Positions 1 to 5,616 of a stretch of DNA of 7,150 bases are shown here, piece after piece. The notes under the pieces were generated by a model, which ran no database searches, was not told the origin of the DNA, and saw only the letters and a list, made by a program, of their open reading frames with translations. How positions within the stretch are numbered: the stretch's first letter is position 1; every line of letters begins with the position of its first letter. This stretch comes from an uncultured Oscillospiraceae bacterium (GTDB taxonomy: Bacteria > Bacillota > Clostridia > Oscillospirales > Acutalibacteraceae): the NCBI GenBank assembly GCA_900549675.1, contig URPG01000108.1, positions 1-7,150 of the forward strand, given 5' to 3'. Position numbers and translations under genes: made by a program.

Positions 1-696
1 TCTGTTTTAGAAAGTGTAAAGGCTTCTTACGATATCAGCAAAATGAGAGAAGTCAGGCCTATGCTGGAATCTCTGAAAAAATGCAATCACATAAAAGGTG
101 TTACAGTAGAGAGCATTAATCTGGGCAGTGGGAAAAGTGTGGCCGAGGTTGGCGTAGACCGCAATCTGTTCTATAAGATTCTAAGTGAGCAAACCAACTT
201 GGAAATTGGCAGTGAATCTGAAATTCTTGAAAAATTAATTGAAATGTCAGAAGTAAAAAAGAAATTTGAAAAATTAGAGCAAGCGTATGAAGACGTTATG
301 ACTACAGGCTACGGTATTGTGCTGCCGGATACGGAGGAACTGTCACTGGAAGAACCTGAAATCATCAAGCAAAACGGAAAATATGGAATTCGTTTAAAGG
401 CGACAGCTCCGTCCATCCATATGATGAGAACCGAAATCAATACCGAAATTGCACCGATCGTTGGTTCTGAACAACAATCTGAAGAACTGGTCATGTATCT
501 GCTGAAAGAATTTGAAGAAAATCCAACTGAAATTTGGGATTCCAACATCTTCGGTAAATCACTTCACTCTCTTGTCAATGAAGGTATGCATAACAAGCTT
601 TATCGGATGCCTGATAATGCCAGAGATAAAGTGCGTGAAACTTTAGAAAGGATTATCAATGAAGGCTGTAGCGGCTTGATTTGTATCATTTTGTAA
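1..696 (+). CDS. spoIVA: Stage IV sporulation protein A, C-terminal part (5' end outside window)
   Basis: SpoIVA is the mother-cell ATPase that coats the outer forespore membrane and forms the basement layer on which the spore coat assembles. The reading frame is open from base 1, so the gene begins upstream and 231 residues are visible, roughly the C-terminal half of a protein that is 492 residues in B. subtilis. The N-terminal GTPase-like ATPase domain with its Walker motifs lies outside the window. What is visible is the middle domain and the C-terminal polymerisation region, with the family-typical stretches YGIVLP, EPEIIKQ, LKATAPSIHMM, PIVGSEQQSEELV and the extreme C-terminus ending INEGCSGLICIIL. 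The last residues are characteristic of SpoIVA and make the assignment firm. The stop codon overlaps the ATG of the next gene. Sigma-E control in the mother cell is known for the family; its promoter is not in this window. Confidence 0.96.
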   Translation, partial: SVLESVKASYDISKMREVRPMLESLKKCNHIKGVTVESINLGSGKSVAEVGVDRNLFYKILSEQTNLEIGSESEILEKLIEMSEVKKKFEKLEQAYEDVMTTGYGIVLPDTEELSLEEPEIIKQNGKYGIRLKATAPSIHMMRTEINTEIAPIVGSEQQSEELVMYLLKEFEENPTEIWDSNIFGKSLHSLVNEGMHNKLYRMPDNARDKVRETLERIINEGCSGLICIIL

Positions 697-1037
697 TGCT
701 GAAAAAAGAAGATTTACAAGAAATTGACTCTTTGGGTGAAGAGTTGGAAGAAGACCAAGAGGACCAAGAGGACGAGTGGGAAGATGAACCGGAGAAAGAA
801 AAAAAATACAGTGTTGTTCCACTTTTACAGTTGATTGCTTGTGTTCTGATTTTATCAGGTCTGCTGTATTTCAAAATGACTGATCAAAAAAAATATAATG
901 AGGTGGTCAATTGGTATAAAACTGAGATATCACAAGAAATAGAACTGCCTCAGTTTGAAAAGTCCAAGACACAGGAGGAAACGAATCAGAGCAGTGCTCC
1001 TGTCAATGCAGAAAAGAAATCTTTGGAGAAAATTTGA
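696..1037 (+). CDS. Small acidic single-pass membrane protein; possible LytM-less SpoIVFA-like partner
   Basis: This 113-residue protein starts at the ATG that overlaps the spoIVA stop (TAATG). A TTG at 681 in the same frame is less likely because it lies deeper inside spoIVA. There is no good ribosome site, so translation probably depends on coupling to spoIVA. Layout: a very acidic N-terminus (residues 5-36, mostly Glu and Asp), one hydrophobic segment at about 39-59, then about 54 polar residues that include a YNEVVNWYK stretch. Charge and topology suggest N-inside with a short C-terminal tail across the membrane. No family is certain. The place directly before a SpoIVFB-like protease, with a TGATG overlap, is that of SpoIVFA, which anchors and inhibits SpoIVFB in B. 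subtilis. SpoIVFA also has a cytoplasmic N-terminus and one membrane span, but it continues into a LytM/M23 domain that is absent here. The coding status is well supported by the tight overlaps; the SpoIVFA link is inference. Confidence 0.75.
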   Translation: MLKKEDLQEIDSLGEELEEDQEDQEDEWEDEPEKEKKYSVVPLLQLIACVLILSGLLYFKMTDQKKYNEVVNWYKTEISQEIELPQFEKSKTQEETNQSSAPVNAEKKSLEKI

Positions 1038-1633
1038 TGTTTACGCTACAGATTCGGAGATGTCGTGTACAAATTCACTTTTCTATTTTTGTTTTGCTGG
1101 CTTTTTTAAGCTTGTTTGCAGGAATTCAAAATGGCGTTTTTCTTGCGATTATGATTTTATCCCATGAATTGGCACATTTAGCCGTGATGTTTTATCTGCA
1201 TAAAGAGCCTGATTTGATCATTGTATCCGGATTGGGACTTCGCATCCAACTGCCTTTCGGAGGCGGACTTTCTTATTCAGAAAGCATAAAAATTTCATTA
1301 GCCGGCCCTTTTATCAATCTTCTGACAGGAGTGCTGTGTTTGGCGGTACAGAAGCAAGAATGGGCGTGGATGAGTCTAGGGCTTGGATTGGTTCATCTAT
1401 TGCCGATTGAGCCGCTAGACGGTGGCCTGGCGGTCAGGGCGATGCTTTCACAAAGATGGGGTGTGGAAAAAGCTCAAAAAATCAGTATTGTAATTTCATT
1501 GATTTTTTTAGTTCCTATGTTGGTATTAGGCTTTATGATGCTGTTACATAGCCGCAATAATTTTTCTCTCTTGGCTTTGAGTGTGTACCTTATGCTTTAT
1601 TTGGTGTTGAAAAAAGATTTATTTATGGGTTGA
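1037..1633 (+). CDS. spoIVFB: SpoIVFB-like site-2 intramembrane metalloprotease (M50B)
   Basis: A 198-residue polytopic membrane protein. The zinc motif HELAH lies at residues 43-47, the same position as in B. subtilis SpoIVFB (H43, E44, H47). The second motif LLPIEPLDGG gives the third zinc ligand D128, and SLAGPFINL is at 87-95. Membrane segments fall at about 14-29, 33-55, 84-104, 110-130, 149-170 and 176-191, consistent with a six-span core. SpoIVFB cleaves pro-sigma-K in the outer forespore membrane, and its gene normally follows spoIVFA. The ATG at 1037 overlaps the previous stop and has GGAG at 1025-1028 with an 8-base spacer. Two oddities: the protein ends after the membrane core with no CBS domain, and the usual Asn before LLPxxPLDG is His120. 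Another short M50B protease is possible, but the spoIVA linkage and motif spacing favour SpoIVFB. Confidence 0.8.
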   Translation: MFTLQIRRCRVQIHFSIFVLLAFLSLFAGIQNGVFLAIMILSHELAHLAVMFYLHKEPDLIIVSGLGLRIQLPFGGGLSYSESIKISLAGPFINLLTGVLCLAVQKQEWAWMSLGLGLVHLLPIEPLDGGLAVRAMLSQRWGVEKAQKISIVISLIFLVPMLVLGFMMLLHSRNNFSLLALSVYLMLYLVLKKDLFMG

Positions 1634-1660
1634 GGATAAGGAATGAGTTAAACTTAAAAG

Positions 1661-1686
1661 GACCTGCTCACGAAGAAGAGCAGGTC
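1661..1686. terminator. Bidirectional intrinsic terminator between convergent genes
   Basis: A perfect 9-bp inverted repeat, GACCTGCTC (1661-1669) and GAGCAGGTC (1678-1686), encloses an 8-base loop. On the minus strand the stem is followed by CTTTTAAGTTT, and on the plus strand by TGCGTTTATTT, so both sides are T-rich although neither has a long uninterrupted T run. It lies between the stop of the SpoIVFB-like gene (1633) and the stop of the HAD phosphatase gene (1724), where both transcripts must end. Confidence 0.75.
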
Positions 1687-1723
1687 TGCGTTTATTTCAG
1701 AGCATTTAAACAGCACAGAATAC

Positions 1724-2401
1724 TTATACAATAGAATAAAGTTCATGGTAGCTATGTATTTCGTAAGTAGGAGAATAAGAGGTTTGGTTCGGCAAATGCT
1801 GTGGGTTATACCAAACGCTGTCAATGCCGCTGTTGCAGGCACCGGCAATGTCAGATGTTAGGGAATCTCCGATTAATAGGCAATTTTCTTTTTTATCTTC
1901 AATACATGTAAATGCAAAATCAAAAAAACGTTTATCAGGCTTAGCCGCTCCGATGTCCTCTGAAACAAACATTCTTTTGCTGAATTGATCTAAACCGCTA
2001 ATTTTCAGCCGTTCTAATTGAGAAGAATAGTTTCCGTTTGTAGCAAAATAAATGGAATGGTCTTGCGCCAAGGTTTCGATAAGTTCATAAGCACCCGGAA
2101 ATAAAGTTGCCTGATGAGCGAGTTCGGGAAAAATTGCTTGTGATAAAGCATGAGAATCAGCGCTTAACTGATGTTTTTGAATCCATTCTTTAAAACGCTC
2201 TATAAACAATTCTTCTTTTGTGCAGAGTCCTTTTTCTAGCTTGCCCCACCATTTTTCATTAATGGCGTGATAAGAATTAAAAAGTTCATCATTAATGGTG
2301 AGCTTTTGCTTGCGGCACATAGAGAAAAAGGCCTCTCTGATATCATGGTTAAAATCAAGCAGAGTTTGATCTAAATCAAAAAGTAAAGTGGAGTATTTCA
2401 T
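1724..2401 (-). CDS. yjjG: HAD hydrolase, YjjG/YfnB-type noncanonical pyrimidine nucleotidase
   Basis: A 225-residue soluble HAD-superfamily phosphatase. The four HAD motifs are present: DLDQT with nucleophile D9 and acid/base D11, Thr121 in FATNG, Lys154 in GAAKPDKRFF, and D179/D184 in LLIGDSLTSDIAG. The cap sequence between motifs I and II (YHAINEKWW...) and the overall length fit the YjjG/YfnB group, whose E. coli member dephosphorylates noncanonical pyrimidine nucleotides and helps to keep them out of DNA. The exact substrate here is inferred from the family. The ATG is preceded by AGAGGA (2410-2415) with an 8-base spacer. It follows rluB by 44 bases and is probably the last gene of the operon, ending before the bidirectional terminator. 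HAD subfamilies are close to each other, so the symbol is less certain than the superfamily. Confidence 0.85.
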   Translation of the reverse strand: MKYSTLLFDLDQTLLDFNHDIREAFFSMCRKQKLTINDELFNSYHAINEKWWGKLEKGLCTKEELFIERFKEWIQKHQLSADSHALSQAIFPELAHQATLFPGAYELIETLAQDHSIYFATNGNYSSQLERLKISGLDQFSKRMFVSEDIGAAKPDKRFFDFAFTCIEDKKENCLLIGDSLTSDIAGACNSGIDSVWYNPQHLPNQTSYSPTYEIHSYHELYSIV

Positions 2402-2445
2402 AAAGTTTGTCCTCTTTTAAAATTGCTGTTATGAATTGCCTTGCA

Positions 2446-2468
2446 CTAAAAACGATGTCTGTTTTTAG
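2446..2468 (-). repeat. Short AT-rich inverted repeat covering the rluB stop codon
   Basis: CTAAAAAC (2446-2453) and GTTTTTAG (2461-2468) form a perfect 8-bp inverted repeat with a 7-base loop. On the minus strand it spans the last codons of rluB and its TAG stop. It lacks a following T run, so it is a weak hairpin rather than a convincing terminator. It may modestly affect 3'-end stability or read-through into the HAD gene, or may be chance. Confidence 0.4.
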
Positions 2469-3258
2469 TTTGTCCTTTTGCTGTACGCGCTTGCTTAGAC
2501 CTTATAGAAGTTACTTTTTTTGCAGGTGTTTCTTCACTTTTACGGATTTCTTGTGTCAAAATTCGCATTTCCTCCTTGGTGAGTTCGCGATAAGCACCTT
2601 GTTTTAGCATACCAAGGCGAACAGGACCAACGGAGGTTCGTTTTAAACGAGCGACTTCTAATCCTACTGCCTCACACATTTTTCTGATTTCGCGGTTACG
2701 TCCTTCATATAAAACCATTTCAAGCACACCACGTTCTGCTGATTCTTCCAGAACCTTTACTTTAGCAGGTAAAGTCATGCGCCCGTCAATCATTACACCG
2801 GTAGCAAGCTTGTTCAGTTGTTCTTCATTGGCGGCAGGGCGAACCGTTACCCGGTACATTTTAGGTACATGATTGGCAGGGTGCATCACTTTATTAGCGA
2901 AATCTCCGTCGTTGGTCATCAACAGCAGGCCCTCTGAATTGCGATCTAATCTCCCGATAGGATAGACACGTTCAGGAAAATCAGCCACAAGAGAGGCTAC
3001 GCATTTTCGCCCTTGCTCATCCTGCATAGTGGTGATAAATCCTCTGGGTTTATGCAAAGCGAGATATAATTTTTCCTGAGCGATATGGATACTTTCTCCG
3101 TCAACCGTAATTTGGTCTTTGGCAGAAGCCTTATCGCCGATTTTGGCAAGCTTACCGTTTACTCTTACACGTCCCGCAGCAATGATTTCTTCTGATTTTC
3201 TGCGAGAGGCAATACCGCATTCTGCCAATATTTTTTGTATTCTGATTTGTTGTGCCAT
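2446..3258 (-). CDS. rluB: 23S rRNA pseudouridine synthase, RluB/RsuA family
   Basis: A 270-residue protein. An S4 RNA-binding domain occupies about residues 4-62 (IRIQKILAECGIASRRKSEEI, with VNG at 33-35), followed by an RsuA-type catalytic domain. The catalytic Asp is D105 in GRLDRNSEGLLL, and the conserved HPANHVPKMY and YEGRNREIRKM motifs follow. RluB makes a pseudouridine in helix 89/90-region 23S rRNA; family members also act on nearby sites, so the precise base is inferred. Residues from about 240 form a basic, low-complexity tail (Lys, Arg, Thr), as in many RluB proteins. The ATG has AAAGGA (3270-3275) with an 11-base spacer, slightly long. It is 61 bases after dacB. In B. subtilis rluB also sits downstream of dacB, with spmA and spmB between; these are missing here. 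Confidence 0.93.
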   Translation of the reverse strand: MAQQIRIQKILAECGIASRRKSEEIIAAGRVRVNGKLAKIGDKASAKDQITVDGESIHIAQEKLYLALHKPRGFITTMQDEQGRKCVASLVADFPERVYPIGRLDRNSEGLLLMTNDGDFANKVMHPANHVPKMYRVTVRPAANEEQLNKLATGVMIDGRMTLPAKVKVLEESAERGVLEMVLYEGRNREIRKMCEAVGLEVARLKRTSVGPVRLGMLKQGAYRELTKEEMRILTQEIRKSEETPAKKVTSIRSKQARTAKGQTKNRHRF

Positions 3259-3319
3259 GTATTTTATCGTCCTTTTTTCATTTTAATTTGAAGTTAAAAA
3301 TTTTGGTTGATGTGAAAGC

Positions 3320-4435
3320 CTATGAATCTGCATAAGAAAGGGAGTCATTTGCGACAATAGGAATGTTAGCTACCTTTTTATTTTCTTTATAATAATGAAT
3401 ATACCCTACAACATCTCCTTTTTCTATGGGAGCATAAAGAAAACGCGGAAGATGAATGGCTTTGTTTAAAAGAGCAATTTCTTCCTTCGGCAATGCGATT
3501 TCTGTTTTTGTACCGATAATTGGCAAAGTGTCTGCTTCTCCACCCACAACTGCAATTGAAGACTGAAAGTTTTCTTCGTTAAATTCCACTGTTTCAATTT
3601 GAGAAAAACCATAGTCAAATAGAGCACTGTGATCACGCCAATCATCCGGAGCATTCAGCGTGACGGCAATCAGACGGACACCATCACGCTCGGCAGCGGA
3701 TACCAAGCAGCGTCCCGATTTTTTGGTAAAGCCTGTTTTCAAGCCGATGCAACCGTCTACCATTTTTAATAATTTGTTATGGTTTCGATATTGTATGGTT
3801 TGCTTAGGATTTTCAAAAGAGACCTTGTAGGAGGAAGAGGCCACGATTTTGGCCAAATCTTCGTTTTTCATTGCTTCTGCGCCGAGAAGAGCCATATCAT
3901 AGGCGGTAGAAAAATGGTTCTCATCATCAAGGCCTGAGGCAGTGACAAAATTGGTATTCTTCATGCCGATTTTTTGAGCACGCTCATTCATTAATTTAGC
4001 AAAGCCTTCATGGGTTTTTCCAATATAAAGTGCTAAGGTGTTTGCGGCATCATTCCCCGAAGACATCATCATGCCTGCGGTGATGTCGTAAAGGGAAAGA
4101 CGGTAACCCGGTAATAGCCCCATAGAAGAACCCTCTACGGTGACCATTTCTTCTGTCAGTTCTATAATTGGATTACCATGTTGTTCCGCATATTCCAAAG
4201 CCAGCAAGGCGGTCATAATCTTTGTGGTGCTGGCCATAGAAAGATTTTGGTCAGCCTGTTGATCGAATAAAACCAATCCGGATTCAGGTTCTAATAAAAC
4301 AGCGGACTGAGCAGATAGAGAAGGCTTTTTCACTTTTTCCTCTGCTTCTTCTGCTTGGACGGAGAATATTGATGTGCTGGTTAAAAAAATAGAAAATAAT
4401 AAAAAAGCGAAATATTTCATTTTTAGTTGATACAA
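3320..4435 (-). CDS. dacB: Sporulation-type D-alanyl-D-alanine carboxypeptidase (DacB/PBP5*, S11 family)
   Basis: A low-molecular-weight penicillin-binding protein that trims the terminal D-Ala of peptidoglycan stem peptides; in B. subtilis DacB controls cortex cross-linking. With the chosen start it has 371 residues: signal peptide to about 28 (hydrophobic core, cleavage near VQA/EE), S69-T-T-K72 (nucleophile and Lys), S126-G-N128 and K233-T-G235. GLDDENHFSTAYDMA and the APDDWRDHSALFDYGF stretch resemble DacB more than DacF. The C-terminal PBP5_C-like beta domain ends about a dozen residues after its last strand, with no amphipathic anchor helix. Start choice: the leader has AGGTGAT (4440-4446), which matches the distal part of the anti-SD partner sequence and suits TTG at 4435. 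GTG at 4444 and ATG at 4420 are alternatives in the same frame. The ATG has the poorest spacing, although it alone begins with a classic signal peptide. Confidence 0.93.
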   Translation of the reverse strand: MYQLKMKYFAFLLFSIFLTSTSIFSVQAEEAEEKVKKPSLSAQSAVLLEPESGLVLFDQQADQNLSMASTTKIMTALLALEYAEQHGNPIIELTEEMVTVEGSSMGLLPGYRLSLYDITAGMMMSSGNDAANTLALYIGKTHEGFAKLMNERAQKIGMKNTNFVTASGLDDENHFSTAYDMALLGAEAMKNEDLAKIVASSSYKVSFENPKQTIQYRNHNKLLKMVDGCIGLKTGFTKKSGRCLVSAAERDGVRLIAVTLNAPDDWRDHSALFDYGFSQIETVEFNEENFQSSIAVVGGEADTLPIIGTKTEIALPKEEIALLNKAIHLPRFLYAPIEKGDVVGYIHYYKENKKVANIPIVANDSLSYADS

Positions 4436-4438
4436 TCC

Positions 4439-4481
4439 AATCACCTACCCTAAACACAATATATGAGCAGGATAGGTGATT
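4439..4481 (-). promoter_or_regulatory. Inverted repeat that can sequester the dacB ribosome binding site
   Basis: AATCACCTACCCT (4439-4451) and AGGATAGGTGATT (4469-4481) pair over 13 positions with one G-U wobble, around a 17-base loop. In the minus-strand message the 3' arm contains AGGTGAT, the probable ribosome site of dacB, and the GTG at 4444. The helix would therefore block initiation on any RNA that includes both arms. After the 3' arm the minus strand reads GGATTG, with no T run, so it does not look like an intrinsic terminator for gerW. A protein-binding dyad is an alternative reading. Confidence 0.55.
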
Positions 4482-4487
4482 TTATGC
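4458..4487 (-). promoter_or_regulatory. Possible sigma-E-like promoter for dacB inside the inverted repeat
   Basis: On the minus strand CATATATT (4465-4458) differs at one defined position from the sigma-E -10 consensus CATACANT. GCATAAAA (4487-4480) lies 17 bases upstream when measured from GCATA, offering the ATA core of a sigma-E -35. Transcription would start near 4451-4450, at the beginning of the 3' arm of the repeat. B. subtilis dacB is known to be sigma-E-dependent, which agrees. TATATT could also serve as a sigma-A -10, but no good sigma-A -35 is visible. The motif is short and could be chance. Confidence 0.35.
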
Positions 4488-4517
4488 AGAGTAAAAACCA
4501 TAGAGAATCTAAAAAAT

Positions 4518-4919
4518 CTATTCTTCGGGTTCCGGTGATGTATCAGAAGGTTTTTTGATTAAAGACGAAACCTTGTCCACTAAATCGGGTATTTTTTCAA
4601 TCGCACGGTCAATCGAACTAAAATAGGGTTCAACTTGTAAGACCTTTACATTTCCATCGGTAATGGCTAAAAAAGCTACCGGACTGATGGTGATACCAGC
4701 TCCTGTTCCGCCTAAAAACAAACCTTCCGGTTTAGGGTTCTTGGTAGGCAGGTCTGAACCACCCCCAGCAAAACCATAGCTTACTCTGGAAACAGGAATA
4801 ATGGTGGTTTTACCGTCCGGTGTGGTGATAGGATCTCCGATGACCGTACTGGCATCGACCATACCTTTAATTTTTTCCATGCTGACATTTAACAAATCAT
4901 TGACTTGATGATTACTCAT
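4518..4919 (-). CDS. gerW: GerW family sporulation protein (YtfJ)
   Basis: A 133-residue soluble protein of the YtfJ/GerW family, which occurs in endospore formers. In Bacillus it is a forespore protein needed for efficient germination and SleB-dependent cortex hydrolysis; the biochemical activity is not known. Visible family marks are GDPITTPDGKTTIIPVSRVS (29-48), the glycine-rich YGFAGGGSD (48-56), and GGTGAGITISPVAFL (70-84). A charged C-terminal extension carries Asp, Pro and Glu (125-133). Length is typical for the family. AAAAAGG (4930-4936) lies 10 bases before the ATG. The gene follows the DUF2953 gene by 21 bases, the same pairing as B. subtilis ytfI-ytfJ, which supports both calls. 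Forespore (sigma-F/G) regulation is known for the family, but I see no convincing internal promoter just upstream. Confidence 0.95.
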   Translation of the reverse strand: MSNHQVNDLLNVSMEKIKGMVDASTVIGDPITTPDGKTTIIPVSRVSYGFAGGGSDLPTKNPKPEGLFLGGTGAGITISPVAFLAITDGNVKVLQVEPYFSSIDRAIEKIPDLVDKVSSLIKKPSDTSPEPEE

Positions 4920-4940
4920 AGAATCACAACCTTTTTAAGA

Positions 4941-5600
4941 TTAATTTGAAGTAGATTTTTTTATTGCGGGAGCGGGTGCGTCACTTTGATTCAAACGGCG
5001 CAACAACGGGATAGCGCCAAAAAGAACTTTAAAAGCTTCTCCAAGCAGAAAAAAAGCCAAGATAGAAAATTGCGCGGAGAAACTGCCGCTGCTTTCTTCT
5101 TTGCTGTAGTCACATACAACAGAGGCAGACTTTTTTTTGCATTTCTTTAAGGTGAAAAGCACGGAATAGGCACCCGAAATAACAGTGCAGGCTTTTCCGT
5201 ATAATAAAGCGGTATGGTGGGCATCTGTATCTGAAATGGATAAATATAAATGGAAACGATTGATATGCAAATGACTCCACAGGCTTTTTGTTAGTTTACC
5301 CAAAAGAGAAGCAATATCTGAAATAAAATCAATTACGCCGGAGATACCTTCACGTTTAAAAAATCGCTTGAACTTGTCTGTTAAATTGCTCTTTTTAGGA
5401 GCAGAATCTGACTTGGAAGGAACCTCTTTATCTTTTTGTTTTTTTTGTTTTGGCGAAGCATCCGTTAAATTAAGTTTAAAAAAAAGGAAGTGCAGGCTGG
5501 CGTGAAATTCTCCGTCAAAATTCACTTTGATGCGCAGGGGAAATAGCAGTACAATAAAAAGGAATAAGAAAAAAGCTGCCAGGATAAGCAGAGCAACCAT
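4941..5600 (-). CDS. ytfI: DUF2953 membrane protein (YtfI-like)
   Basis: A 219-residue protein of DUF2953, function unknown. An N-terminal membrane span (about 2-21) is followed by RIKVNFDGEFHASLHFLFFKLNL (23-45), predicted as beta strands. A Lys- and Ser-rich linker (50-85) follows, then the family-typical SISDTDAHHTALLYGKACTVI (121-141) and a hydrophobic C-terminal segment (about 178-200). The start is set by AAAGGAG (5607-5613), 6 bases before the ATG at 5600. An in-frame TTG at 5627 lies inside scpB and has no such site. It begins 16 bases after scpB and precedes gerW, the standard DUF2953-GerW pair. That pairing suggests a sporulation role, perhaps at the membrane beside GerW; this is inference. 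The symbol rests on B. subtilis synteny. Confidence 0.9.
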   Translation of the reverse strand: MVALLILAAFFLFLFIVLLFPLRIKVNFDGEFHASLHFLFFKLNLTDASPKQKKQKDKEVPSKSDSAPKKSNLTDKFKRFFKREGISGVIDFISDIASLLGKLTKSLWSHLHINRFHLYLSISDTDAHHTALLYGKACTVISGAYSVLFTLKKCKKKSASVVCDYSKEESSGSFSAQFSILAFFLLGEAFKVLFGAIPLLRRLNQSDAPAPAIKKSTSN

Positions 5601-5606
5601 ATGATA

Positions 5607-5613
5607 CTCCTTT
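5607..5613 (-). promoter_or_regulatory. Ribosome binding site that fixes the DUF2953 start
   Basis: AAAGGAG, 6 bases before the ATG at 5600. It decides against the upstream in-frame TTG at 5627, which would overlap scpB and add nine residues in front of the membrane span. Confidence 0.85.
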
Positions 5614-5616
5614 CTG

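Noticed and set aside
309..548. Antisense open frame opposite spoIVA (79 codons)
   Set aside because: Ser-rich composition is the mirror of the Glu-rich sense frame; no ribosome site and no family features.
955..1167. Overlapping plus-strand frame across the junction of the small membrane gene and the protease gene
   Set aside because: It lies in another frame of two tightly coupled genes, has no own start signal, and contains no LytM/M23 motifs that would indicate a frameshifted SpoIVFA domain.
2407..2607. Plus-strand open frame opposite the 3' end of rluB
   Set aside because: Cys- and Phe-rich translation typical of an antisense shadow; no ribosome site; explained by rluB.
3276..3305. TTAAAA/TTTTAA inverted repeat in the dacB-rluB spacer
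   Set aside because: Six AT pairs only; no terminator or operator features; the spacer otherwise holds just the rluB ribosome site.
4503..4523. AGAAT...ATTCT imperfect repeat at the gerW stop, considered as a terminator
   Set aside because: Only five pairs, AT-rich, with no downstream T run; too weak to support.
3283..4952. TTAATTTGAAGT occurring at 3283-3294 and 4941-4952
   Set aside because: A single 12-base AT-rich match, one copy lying at the end of a coding region; consistent with chance and no dyad or family pattern.
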